This document shows, piece after piece, positions 35,301 through 47,300 of a stretch of 64,000 nucleotides of DNA. The stretch comes from Rugalucina vietnamica (taxonomy: Eukaryota; Mollusca; Bivalvia; Lucinida; Lucinidae). The DNA is taken from assembly GCA_964017185.1 (NCBI GenBank), contig OZ024880.1, positions 32,206,329 through 32,270,328 of the forward strand, written 5' to 3'. A program made the position numbers and the translations under genes. The notes under the pieces were generated by a model. The model was not told the origin of the DNA, searched no databases, and saw only the letters and a program-made list of their open reading frames with translations. The stretch's first letter is position 1. Every line of letters begins with the position of its first letter.

Positions 35301-38300
35301 CATAAACTTGGTCAAGGTCATCACAGGTTCTTGATCTATATATACATTGGAGTACTTTAGCCATAGATGCTTCACGCCAAGTTTCCTTGAAATCAGTCTA
35401 TTGGTTTCAGAGAAGAAGAATTTTGATGGGTTTTTACCATATATGGGCATGGCGGCCATCTTTGTCATGTGACCTAGATTATTTATATATACATTGATTC
35501 CCTCATTCTATAGATGCTTCACATAAAATTTGGCTTTGATTGGCCAAGCTGTTTCAGAGGAGAGGACATTTGAATATTATGGAAACATACATGAATATTG
35601 CCCCGGGGTGGGGGCACATGAGCCCCTGGGGTCCAATTTTTTTCAGAATCATTAATATTCAGTCCTACTTTCCATTTCCTGCAAGACTTTCACTTTAAAT
35701 TACATCTTAAAAGTTTTCCCCATTCAAATGCATTGGAGACCTATGTTGACCTTGCTGTAAAATAGGTCAAGGTCATCACAGGGTCATGATTCATATATAC
35801 ATTGTAGTGCTTGAGCCATCGATGCTTCATGCTAAGTTTCGTTGAAATCTGCCTACTGGTTCTGGAGAAGAAGATTTTTGAAAGGTTTTTACCATATATG
35901 GGCATGGCGGCCATCTTGTTCAAATGACCTGGATTTTTTATATATATATTTGTTACCCCTTCCTATTGATGCTTCACATAAAATTTGGCTTTGATTGGCC
36001 AAGCGGTTTCAAAGGAGAAGACGTTTGAATATTATGGAGATATACATGTATATTGCCCCGGAGTGGGGGCACATGTGCCCCTGGGGTCCAATTTTTTCCA
36101 GAATCATTAATATTCAGTCCTACTGCCCATTTTCTGCAAGACTTTCACTTTAAATGACATTTTAAAAGTTTTCCCCATTCAAATGCATTGGCGACCTATG
36201 TTGACCTTGCCGTAAAATAGGTCAAGGTCATCACAGGGCCATGATTTATATATACCTAAGTTTCGTTGAAATCAATCCACCGGTTCTGGAGAAGAAGATT
36301 TTTGAAGGGTTTTTACCATATATGGGCATGGCGGCCATCTTGGTCATGTGACCTGGATTTCTTATATACACATTGGTTCCCCCTTCCTATTGATGCTTCA
36401 TATAAAATTTGGCTTTGATTGGCCAAGCGGTTTCAGGGGACGGACGGACGACGGACGGACGCCGCATCATGGCCATCCTATAAGCTCACCTTGTGAGCCT
36501 AACAGCTCAGGTGAGCTAAAAATTTGCATATGCGAAAACAAAGGCACTGATCAGCTTCGCAGTTACTGCGAAGCTGGTCAGAGCCTTTGTTTTCGCTACT
36601 CTGATAGTACATTTCCTATTCTACTTAAATCCGAAATTTCAAGCTTCTAGCTTTCTTCTGTGACGGTACAGGTCGGTTTGTGTCAGACCTGTTTGGAAAC
36701 CACATTGTTGGTTTTCCCACGAGGCGGCTCAATTACCATACTTGCCATAATTAGAGTATATGTTGCAATCAGCACATATTTAAATGCTTTCCAAACAACC
36801 CGTGTATTAAAGTGTACACTGGCAAAATATAACCACCCAACTAAGCCAATAAGGCTTATATGTATGGAGACCTGAGCGGTTTACCAGTAATCAGGTGGTC
36901 AGTCAGAAGTTTATAAGCAGCCCATCTTTTTCTTTAGAACCCAATGAGTGGGGCCCAATTACAAAAGAAACTGTGAAGAAACTACAATGTAATTGCAAAA
37001 GGAAGAAAGTAACACACTCTTGCGACTGGAGGATTATTCCTGGTAACAATCATACATCAGGAAAATTTCTACATACTGTTCGTGGTTAATAAATGTGAAA
37101 GACAGTCTCCACATTTCTCTTCATTCTGTACATATCAAAGAATACAATGACAAAAAAGACACACAAAAAAATATATGAGCCACAACACAAGAAAAACGGT
37201 CTTCGGGGTTTCCGACCAGGTGCGACACGAATCGGCCTGTACAGTCTCAGAAGAAAGTTAGAATCATGAAATTTTGGGTAGGGGTGGAGGAGGAATTGTA
37301 CTATCCGAGCAGCGAAAACAGAGGCGCTGATCAGCTTCGCAGAAGCTGATATGCGCCTTTGTTTGCGCATAGGCAAAAATCCAGTTTTCTCACTATGCAG
37401 CTCATATCACGTCGCAACCCAAATGTTACCTGTACACTCCACAAGCCTCTCTGCTGTGTTCCTTCAACTTTCTAAACCTCATTGCCATTGGTAGATCCAT
37501 GCTGGTTGCCCGCCTTGATGATTTCTGCATCATCTCAATATCCTCTGTACCGGTACCCGGTTCTGGGCGTGCTCTGTACCGGGACATGAGGAAACTGAAC
37601 ATATCGTACGATTTACGACCATCGAACGGCTCCGTCCTGATACAGCCCGAGGGATTTGCTGGTGGTTCCTACAGCATAAACAGTAACATAAGTTTTGGAG
37701 ATATGACATGGCAAAAAAATAAGCATCCAAGTTTGTTGGCAAATCAACATTCTTTAAGTTAATGGGGATCGCAAGTGCATGATCGCTTTATTCAGTTACA
37801 TCATTTTTGAGCCTCGTCATGAGAAAACCGGACTTTTGCCTATGCGAAAACAAAGGTGCAGATTAGCTACACAGTAACTGCGATGCTGATCAGTGCCTTT
37901 GTACTTGCTACTCGGATAATAGAATTTCTCTTCTTCTTAAATGCGAAATTTCAAGCTTCTATCCATCTGCTGTGATTGTACAGCTCGGTTTGTGTCAGAC
38001 CTGGTCGGAAACCCCCAAGACCAGTTTTCTCATGTCATGGCTCATTTATTCAATAAGTAAATAAAATATGAACATGCAACAATTTCTAATCAATTCTGAT
38101 AATCATGTGTAAGCAAACAATTCAAACTGAAATCAGACTGATCCTACCTCCTTTACAAGAAGTCTCATCAAAGTCTTCGCTGTTTGAATTTCAGTGGCAC
38201 AACTCGATTTGTTTTGATTACAGTGGTTACAGCAAATTTTGAGTGATAACAATTTTCAAGAAATGAGCCGCGTCATGAGAAAACTGGATTTTTGCCTATC

Positions 38301-41300
38301 CGAAAACAAAGGCGCGGATCAGCTGTGCAGTAACTGCACAGCTGATCAGCACCTTTGTTTTCGCTACACGGATAGTATGTTTCCTCTTCTTCCTAAATTC
38401 GAAATTTCAAGCTTCTACCCTTTTTCTGAGACTATAGAGGCCGGTTTGTGCCAGACCTGGTCGGAAACCCCAAAGCGCGGCTCAAATTAACCACTGATTT
38501 TCTCAAAAACTAAAACTATGTTTACAAGTCTATACCTCGTGTCTTCGTAGTTCGTGGCTATGGTATCTAAATTTGTAAGTCTGACAGTATCCAGCACCGT
38601 AAAGTTGTTCTACCAGATACACAGTGTTACTGTGGCTCAAACCACTCAGAGACAGACCATTCAAACCTGTACAAGAAAATAATCAAGGTATGCATTACCA
38701 GTACAAAAGCTCATGGAAAGCATTTTGTGATCAGGTCCCAAGGTTATAAAACTTTTTTCATGCTTAGCTCAGCTGAGCCAAAAATTTACCCAGCTAATAA
38801 ATGTTAAAATGCCAACAGGATAAATTATGTTTTGGTGATCTCAACCTAAATTTCAATTTATTTTGGCTATTTTGTTATTTATGAGCAGTTTAAATTTCAT
38901 GCTCAGCTGAGTTGAGCTTGAAAAAAGATTTATAACCTCAGGGCCAGGTCTGTGGTGGAAGAAACTGTAGAACACAGACAAAACCACCACTCTTCCACGA
39001 TCCCTATCCTGCCACATACCCCAGTCCGAACAATGAGTGAAGTGGTTCTCCAGTCCCATTATTTTGACCCACCTACCTTATTGTTTGAAACAGCAAAATA
39101 CTTTCAATGAATAAGGCTTAATGTAAGGTTGGAAATTTTCGCTTTTGTTTCCCTAATTTTTATTTCCAAATTGTTAACAAGTTTTTTAAATTCGCGAGCA
39201 AACAAATATTAATTGAGTCACTGTATGAGAAAACCAACAATTTGTGGTTCCGTCCATGTCTGACAGAAACCAAGCTGTACAGTAACAGAAGATGGTAAGA
39301 GGCTGGAAATTTTGGATTTAGAAAGTAGAGGAATTGTACTATCCGTGTAGCGAAAACTAAGGCGCTGATCAGCTGTGCAGTTACTGCACAACTGATCTGC
39401 GTCTTTGTTTTCGCATATGCAAATTGTTGTTTCTCTCATGCATAGGCTCAATTTCAAGCCGTAACAGTACAGTAAATTACCTCCATATGAGAGCTGTTTC
39501 AACCTGTTAGCTGCCCTGGCATCCTGTACCCTATCTATCACCTGTCGCCATGCACCTGTAATAAGACAAAGGATAAAGTATCGTCAGGGGACGTAACTTT
39601 GGTGGATTTGACCTTATGACAGATTTTTTTATACAGTTTCAGGTCCCTTTCAAGATTATTTCAGGTCATATGAGACAGGACAATCAGTAGGTGGGGCGAA
39701 AACGGGAGGACCCCGAGAAAAAACACCTAACACACCCGCAAGCAGAACTTGGCTTGTCTCACATGTGGCCAGAGCGGGGCTCTAACCCACACCAGACACA
39801 GCGGTGAGATGATCATGTGATTAAGAAACAGCATTCTTAACCGCTCGGCCACAGGAGCCGCCTATGACAGAAATGAGTCAAAGCTTAAAGCAAGGTGTAA
39901 AGATTTTGTGATCGATTTGTTGAATTTTTATCAAAGTGTTTGCATTGATGCTTCCATAGCTTTCCAGGCCACAACATTTCGACCATTCTTAACTTCAAAT
40001 TTAGCTACTGTAAGTTCGTAAATTTTTGCATGACTCTTATTTCACAAATTTTCCATATCTGAATTATAAGCGATTTCTTGACTTTGCGAGCGAGAACTTG
40101 CTCAGTCTATAAAGCTTACAGTAACTCTTAATTAACGAGAGCAGCAAGTTCGTGAATATAAGCAAAAATTAAGTTCTCATGAACATTTTTAAATTTACAG
40201 TAATTGGTGCTGATACTGTTATGTTCTCGTTTAAAGCCCCAGCAATAGCTTAGGTCATAGAAAGACATGACCTGGTTTAAAGTCTAAAAGAAACCTGTGA
40301 TCAAATAAGCCGCAACGCGAGAAATCCGGTCTTTGGGGTTTCAGACCAGATCTGACACAAACTGACCCGTGCAGTCACAGAAGCAGGCTAGAAGCTTGAA
40401 ATTTTGTATTTAAGAAGAAGAGAAATGATACTGTACATGCAGTGAAAACAAAGACGCTGAACAGCTTCGTATTTACTGCACAGTTGATCAGCGCCTTTGT
40501 TTTCACTACACGGATAGTACAACTCCTCTTCTACTTATATCCAAAATTTCAAGTTTCTAACTTTTTTCTATGACTGCACAGCCCAATTCGTATATGACCG
40601 CAGGCTGCCCAGTGCATTTTGGTACAAAATATATATTTTGGGCTTAAAAAAATAGGAAATCTATGTCAAAAATATAGGAGAAAATTCAGAAAATAGGAAA
40701 TTTTCAACCTAAAACTGACTTTTTATAATAACATGGAGAACCATAATTATGAACGAATAGCAGCAAGGAAGCGAAGGCCTAGGGTTTTTAAGGCCTGTTT
40801 TTGGCCTCAGATTTTGCTAAAAAATAAATTTTGGACTTTAGGTGAGAAAACTATTCCTAATACAGCCATATGTTTCGTCTTTAAAAAACCAGAACAAGTA
40901 CATGTACTTCATTTATCATACATGGCATCACACAGAAGAACCATAGATAGAGCACATTTTGCACTTTTTGGTCTATTTTTGACTATTTCAGAACACATTT
41001 TTTTAATTTTTAAGTGTCGGCAAACACGTTGAACAAAATGATACTTTGTTTACAATATCTCTGGATGATACTTCATAATTATTTCATAATAAGAAAGTGT
41101 TTGTCGCCTTGGCCGGTAGTTGAAAATGATGTTAAATTGTGAAAAATAGACCCAAAACTGCAAAAAGTGGTATTTTTATGCTTTTTGGAGCATTGCCATG
41201 GCAACATGTGTAATCTGAATACATGTTATAGTTGTGCTAGAATTTATAAGCAGGGACCTATACCTGCTATTTGCAATACTTTTCTCCTCAAATTTCCAAA

Positions 41301-44300
41301 ATTCTATAATTTACCAACGCATGAGGCCGAAATCAGGCCTTAAATCCCCTAGGCCTTAAACTGATTTAAATTTAAGTATGGGTGTGTTCCATTATTTTAA
41401 CATCTACCAAAGTTGTATATCTGGGCTTTGAAAAAAAGGACCCATCAATAACTTGATTGTACATCCTTTCTATGTCTCGTATACACAGTTGCCCCACTCC
41501 CCTATGATCATTTGCCATTAAGGGGTAAGAGAAAATCAAAACAAATTTACAATAATAACTCTTTCTAACTCTAATAATTCTTTCTAGTTTCATGCTAGAG
41601 AAATGTGAAGTTGTAAAGCTAAATACATATACTTGAAGCCAGTAAAAACGCAACTTTCAGCATATAACCTATCCAACGATTCTTGGATATTTTCACAATG
41701 TTATTATATAAAATCATGAAATTGTCGTCCCGATATGAAGGCCATATTCGTCTTGTGCCAAATTAGCAAGTGAAGTAAAGCGATCTGCGTTTGTCGATTA
41801 AGGGACACAACTCAAACATGGACAAAACAAAAGCAAATGCACCTTATCAATCCAGCTATACGTTAACCTTTAAGACTAGCTCTTTTGTGTTCAAACTTTC
41901 GGTCAATGCCAATATTGCTCTAAAGTCTATGTAAACCATTCCGTAGATTGTTTTTTTTTTCAAGTTTTGATCTTATAAAAGGCCATCAAAGTCAGTACAT
42001 GAAAACCGGAAGTGAATTCAAGAATGACATTTTTGAAAATTAAAACTGTCATAAAATGGACCCATATGCTAGAACGTATATTGGGGTCAAAGATCTGGTC
42101 ATACTCACTCATAATCTGAAAAAAGTATGAAAATATACTAATTGAGTGTCAAGATATAAGGCAAAGTCACTCAACCGTGAAATTAGGTCATAGTGACCTA
42201 GGACTACTTCAGGATCAAAGGTCTTGTCATACGCAAACCTACTTTGAAAGAAGTTTGTTCATAAACCATTTGAGTACCCAGATATAAGGCAAAATCACTG
42301 AACCGTGAAATTAGGTCACAGTGACCTATAAGTATATTGGGGTCAAAGGTCTGGTCATACTCACTCATAATCTGAAAAAAGTATGAAAATATACTAATTG
42401 AGTGTCAAGATATAAGGCAAAATCACTGAACCGTGAAATTAGGTCACAGTGACCTAGGACTACTTCAGGGTGAAAGGTCTGGTCATAAGCAAACATACTT
42501 TGAAAGAAGTTTGTTCATAAACCATTTGAGTACCGAGATATAAGGCAAAATCACTGAACCGTGAAATTAGGTCACAGTGACCTATAAGTATATTGGGGTC
42601 GAAGGTCTGGTCATACTCACTCATAATCTGAAAAAAGTATGAAAATATACTAATTGAGTGTCAAGATATAAGGCAAAATCACTGAACCGTGAAATTAGGT
42701 CACAGTGACCTATAAGTACATTGGGGTCAAAGATCTGGTCATACTCACTCATAATCTGAAAAAAGTATGAAAATATACTAATTGAGTGTCAAGATATAAG
42801 GCAAAGTCACTAAAACCGTGAAATTAGGTCATAGTGACCTAGGACTACTTCAGGATCAAAGGTCTTGTCATACGCAAACAAACTTTGAAAGAAGTTTGTT
42901 CATAAACCATTTGAGTACCCAGATATAAGGCAAAATCACTGAACCGTGAAATTAGGTCACAGTGACCTATAAGTATATTGGGGTCAAAGGTCTGGTCATA
43001 CTCACTCATAATCTGAAAAAAGTATGAAAATATACTAATTGAGTGTCAAGATATAAGGCAAAATCACTGAACCGTGAAATTAGGTCACAGTGACCTATTA
43101 GTATATTGGGGTCAAAGGCCTGGTCGTACTCACTCATAATCTGAAAGAAGTAAGAAAATATACTAATTGAGTGTCAACATATAAAGCAAAATCACTGAAC
43201 CATGGAAAGTAGGTCAACCGACCCTTACCGTCGTGACACACAAGACAGTGTCAAAAAGTCAAAAGATGAATGACCAACCATCTTCCTAAGTTGTTTCTAT
43301 TAAGAAATAAAAAGAAGAAAAAAATCGGTGTTCTAGATTTTGACCTCTAGCCCCGCCCCCTCACTCCGACCTGGTCGGATGCCATGGAACCTAAAGTGTA
43401 CGAAGTATGAATGCTTTATGATAAGTTGTTGAGTTGTTGTCAAGATATGGACTCCTTGTAAAAGTTACACAGCAGTACACCTATTTTTTACAGTGTTCTA
43501 GTTTTTAACCTCCAGCCCCACCCCCCAGGCATGGACCCAGAGATCCGATGCCATGAAATGAAACTCAACCCTACAGGGTACCTATGGTCCCAGTATGAAA
43601 GCCCTCTGATAAAATTTTTTCAACATATAGACTTCTAGAATACAATATCACAGAAAAGCCATTATTATTAATGGTGTTCTAGATTTTAACCTCTAGCCCC
43701 TCCCCCTGGCATGGACCCAGGGACCTGATGCTATGGAATGAAAGCCGACCCTACAGGGTGTCAATGGCCCAAGTATCAATGCTTTCTGATGAGTGGTTGT
43801 CAAGATATGGACTTCTAGAAAACTTTAACACAATAATAGCTATTTTTTAATGTGTTCTAGATTTTAACCTCCAGCCCCACCCCCCAGGCCTGGACCCAGG
43901 GGCCCGATGCCATAGAATGAAAGCTAACCCTACAGGGTATCTATGGTCCAAGTATGAATGCTTTCTGATGAGTGGTTGTCAAGATATGGACTTCTAGAAA
44001 ACTTTAACGCAAGTGTGACACGCACGGGAACGGGAACGCACACGGGAACGGGAACGTGGACGACCGGGGTGACTGCAATAGCTCTATGCACTTCGTGCAG
44101 TCGAGCTAAAAATACTAAGGAGACCCATAGTCTATCTGGATCCTCCCACACAATGCAGATAACAATTACAATTGCTAGAGCTATATTTGTAGATATACAC
44201 TAAGTCTTGGTCTCAATCATAATACAAGTAACTGAACTGAAAATCAATGCACCCTGTGAGCAACATTTTGAAAAAAATAGGAATTTGTATAAAAATATAG

Positions 44301-47300
44301 GAAAATATAGGAAGCTCTGAAAATATAGGAAAAAATAGGAAAAATAGGAGTGCTGGGCAGCCTGATGACCTGATCAGAAACCCCAATGACCAGTTTTCCT
44401 GCGTCGCAGTTCAACTAATTGTTCCTTACCATCAATAGTATCCGACTTGCATTTGAACCCATCATCACTGGTAATCTCAAACTCTAGGTGACCCTGGTTC
44501 TCCTTGTTCTTCCTGCCACCCTGCTGCTGGGAGTCAAGCTGATCGTACATGGCATCAAGTGGTATCTCAACCACCTCTTCCTCCAGTGCAGCTGCGGGGA
44601 GGGACGAGATCTCCTTGGGTCCGTGGATTATGGGGTGACTCGATGAACCTATTGAGAAGCATATTAAACCAAGTATAAATGGAGAACTATTTAATTTTAA
44701 AAGTGCTCATCAATTGAGTTAGTTAACATAAACTGAGTCATTGCATGGGAAAACCAACAATCTGCATAGGCAAACACAAAGGCGCAGATCAGCTTTGCAG
44801 CAGCTGCGAAGCTGATCAGCGCCTTGGTTTTCGCTACACCTATAGTACAATATCTCCACTTTCTAAATCCAAAATTTCCTGCCTCTAACCATCTTCAGTG
44901 ACTTGTACAGCTCGATTTGTGTCGGACCTGGCCGGAACCCAAATTGTTGGTTTTCTCACGCACAGGCTCAATTTTCAGAATGATTAACATATTTTTGTTG
45001 TTGTTTTCTGAGATCTCTGGGGTGATACTTTTTGCATAAATCCCAAAAAGAGACATCATGCTATGGGTTAAAGCATGTTAATTTTATCAAAATTTTCTAA
45101 TATATTACTGTAACATTAGAGACTTCCATTCTTTTGCATTCTTAACAAGAGGACCAATGGTCCTGTAAACGCTCACCTGAGAACTGGGATATATAAAATA
45201 GGTCAAGGTCATCCCAAGGTCATGATTTATATAAACTTTGTAGAGCTCCTCTCCCTGATGCTTCATGCCAAGTTTCAAAATCATAGGCCTTCTGGTTCTG
45301 GAGAAGAAGATTTTAAAGTGGTTTTTTTGCTATTTATAGCCATGGTGGCCATCTTGGTCATGTGACCTTTCATTCTCCCTTCCTAAGAATACTCAACAAG
45401 ACGTTTGGCTTTGATTGGCCAAATGGTTTCAGAGAAAAAGATCTTTAAATATCATGGTAATATATACATGTATATTGCCCCCCGGATGGGGGCAGACCTG
45501 CCCCTGGGGTCCTTTTTTTCAGAATCATAAATATTCAGTCCATTTACCCATTTCCATAAAGTTTTTCCAGTCAAATGACATTTTTGACAATTTTCCCCAT
45601 ATGACCTGGACCATTTATATAAACTTTTGTTCCCCCTTCCTAAGGATGCTTCACATGAAGTTTGACTTTGATTGGCCAAGCGGTTTCAGAGAAGATCTTT
45701 GAAATTGTGAACAGACGACGGACGGACAACGGAGCATGGCCATCCTATAAGCTCACCTTGTGAGCCTTCGGCTCAGGTGAGCTAATAAAAGTGGTACACC
45801 TCAACCTCTTTATAATACTATTGCTGGGTATAATCCCTTTGCTACTTTAATCTGAATCATCATCGTTGGTTTGTGTCGAGACTTAGTCAGAATCACAGAT
45901 GACAGGTAATGCCATGTCATGTCACTGTTCAGATGATTACAACCTTCAATTTGTCAGGAGCATTACCACAGCAGTTATCTAGAAGCAACCAACGTGAATG
46001 AGAAGTACAAACGCAATGAAACCTATTAAAGGCTGAATGATGCAAATACACCTCAACCTCTTTATAACACAATTGCTGGGGTCCAAGCCAATTTCTGTGT
46101 TATATCGAGAGTAAAATGTATAGACATATAGCAAAAATAGTCCAATTGGGGTCCAACAGTGATCAGTGCTATATTCAAAACCGTGTTGTAATGAACCATG
46201 TTGTAAAGATCTAGGTGTACATGTACCTACCTGGGAACAACTTGGCATATCAGAACAATCCTTGGCGAGTTGTTCCCATACAGATATTTACTCCATATCA
46301 TTGATAACTGAGCCATTGCACAAGAAAACAAACAAAATGCTTAGGCGAAAACTAAGGCGCAGATCAGCTGTGCAGTAACTGCGAAGCTGATCAGCACCTT
46401 TGTTTTCGCTACACAGATAGTACAATCCCACTTCTACTTAAATCCGAAATTTCAAGCTTCTAGCCTGCTTCAGTGAGTGTACAGCCCGGTTTGTGTCAGG
46501 CCTGGTTGGAAACTCAAATTATTTTTCTCATGCACAGGCTCAATTGATTTTATCAGTGTTGGTTGTTCTCAGCTGCTTTGGTTGTCTCTGTATAACTGCT
46601 GTGGTTACTGCTAACCAATTGCTCACCTAGTGAATGTGGTCCTTCTATTTTTGTTTTCTTCTGGTATGCATGAGGTCTCCCTGCCTTAGGTCCTCCAACT
46701 TTCTTCTTCAATGGTGATTTATTTCCCAGCCTTTTTCTGTATGGCCGTTTTGGGAACACTTTATTCTCAGCCAAAGAATGTCCTTTTGGCATCGCTTTGC
46801 TAAGTTTCATATGACTCTCAGGTAGTCCATATTTGTGTTCTTTGTTACCAAACACTGACTTGTACACTGGATGTTTCTTCAAAAAGGTTGTTGACTTTGG
46901 TGTTATATGTTTCTTGCCATAAAAATCTCTCATTTTGTTAAATAACACTGGTTCTCTTTCAGATTGGGCTTTCATAGTATCATAGACCTGGCGATCCAAA
47001 TCCCTTTTCCGACTCTCAATGCTGTTGGCATTGGTTAGACTGGCGGTTGCTTTCAAAGCATCTGAATATGGATAGGCTGATCCTGCTATGTTAACACTAC
47101 CAGAATGATGGGAAAACTGAACATTTGGTTGCTGATGCAAGAATTTAACACTGTCTGTAATGTTGTTAGAGACAGTTTCACTTTTCTTTGACAAATACTC
47201 TGACACCATGCTTCTAGTTGTACTTGACACAGCACTACTTACAGGTGAAACAACTACACTTGGGATGCCTAGAGGCTGTGTCAGTGTACTCCGCAACACG

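Larger units (their letters stand above)
40601..44364. mobile_element. 3764-bp non-autonomous hAT-like element in a KMT2 intron
   Basis: Inverted ends CAGGCTGCCCAG are exact at both sides. Flanks are ATGACCG (left) and ATGACCTG (right), an 8-bp target duplication with one base lost. The insertion splits a family A MITE. Next to both ends lie repeats of 'ataggaaa'. No transposase is seen; the 99-residue open frame at 40733-41032 has no recognisable domain. The interior carries two tandem arrays, listed separately. Confidence 0.8.

Noticed and set aside
36895..37089. 64-codon open frame on the + strand in a KMT2 intron
   Set aside because: No recognised motif, no repeat support, and it lies antisense in an intron; not enough to call a gene.
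40733..41032. 99-codon frame inside the hAT-like element as a transposase remnant
   Set aside because: No DDE or zinc-finger motif recognisable; too short and AT-rich to support a call.
46553..46626. Open frame continuing from the giant KMT2 exon to a stop at 46553
   Set aside because: A strong donor CTAG|GTGAGC at 46626 joins in phase to exon 10 with the FYRC domain; the extra residues are intronic.
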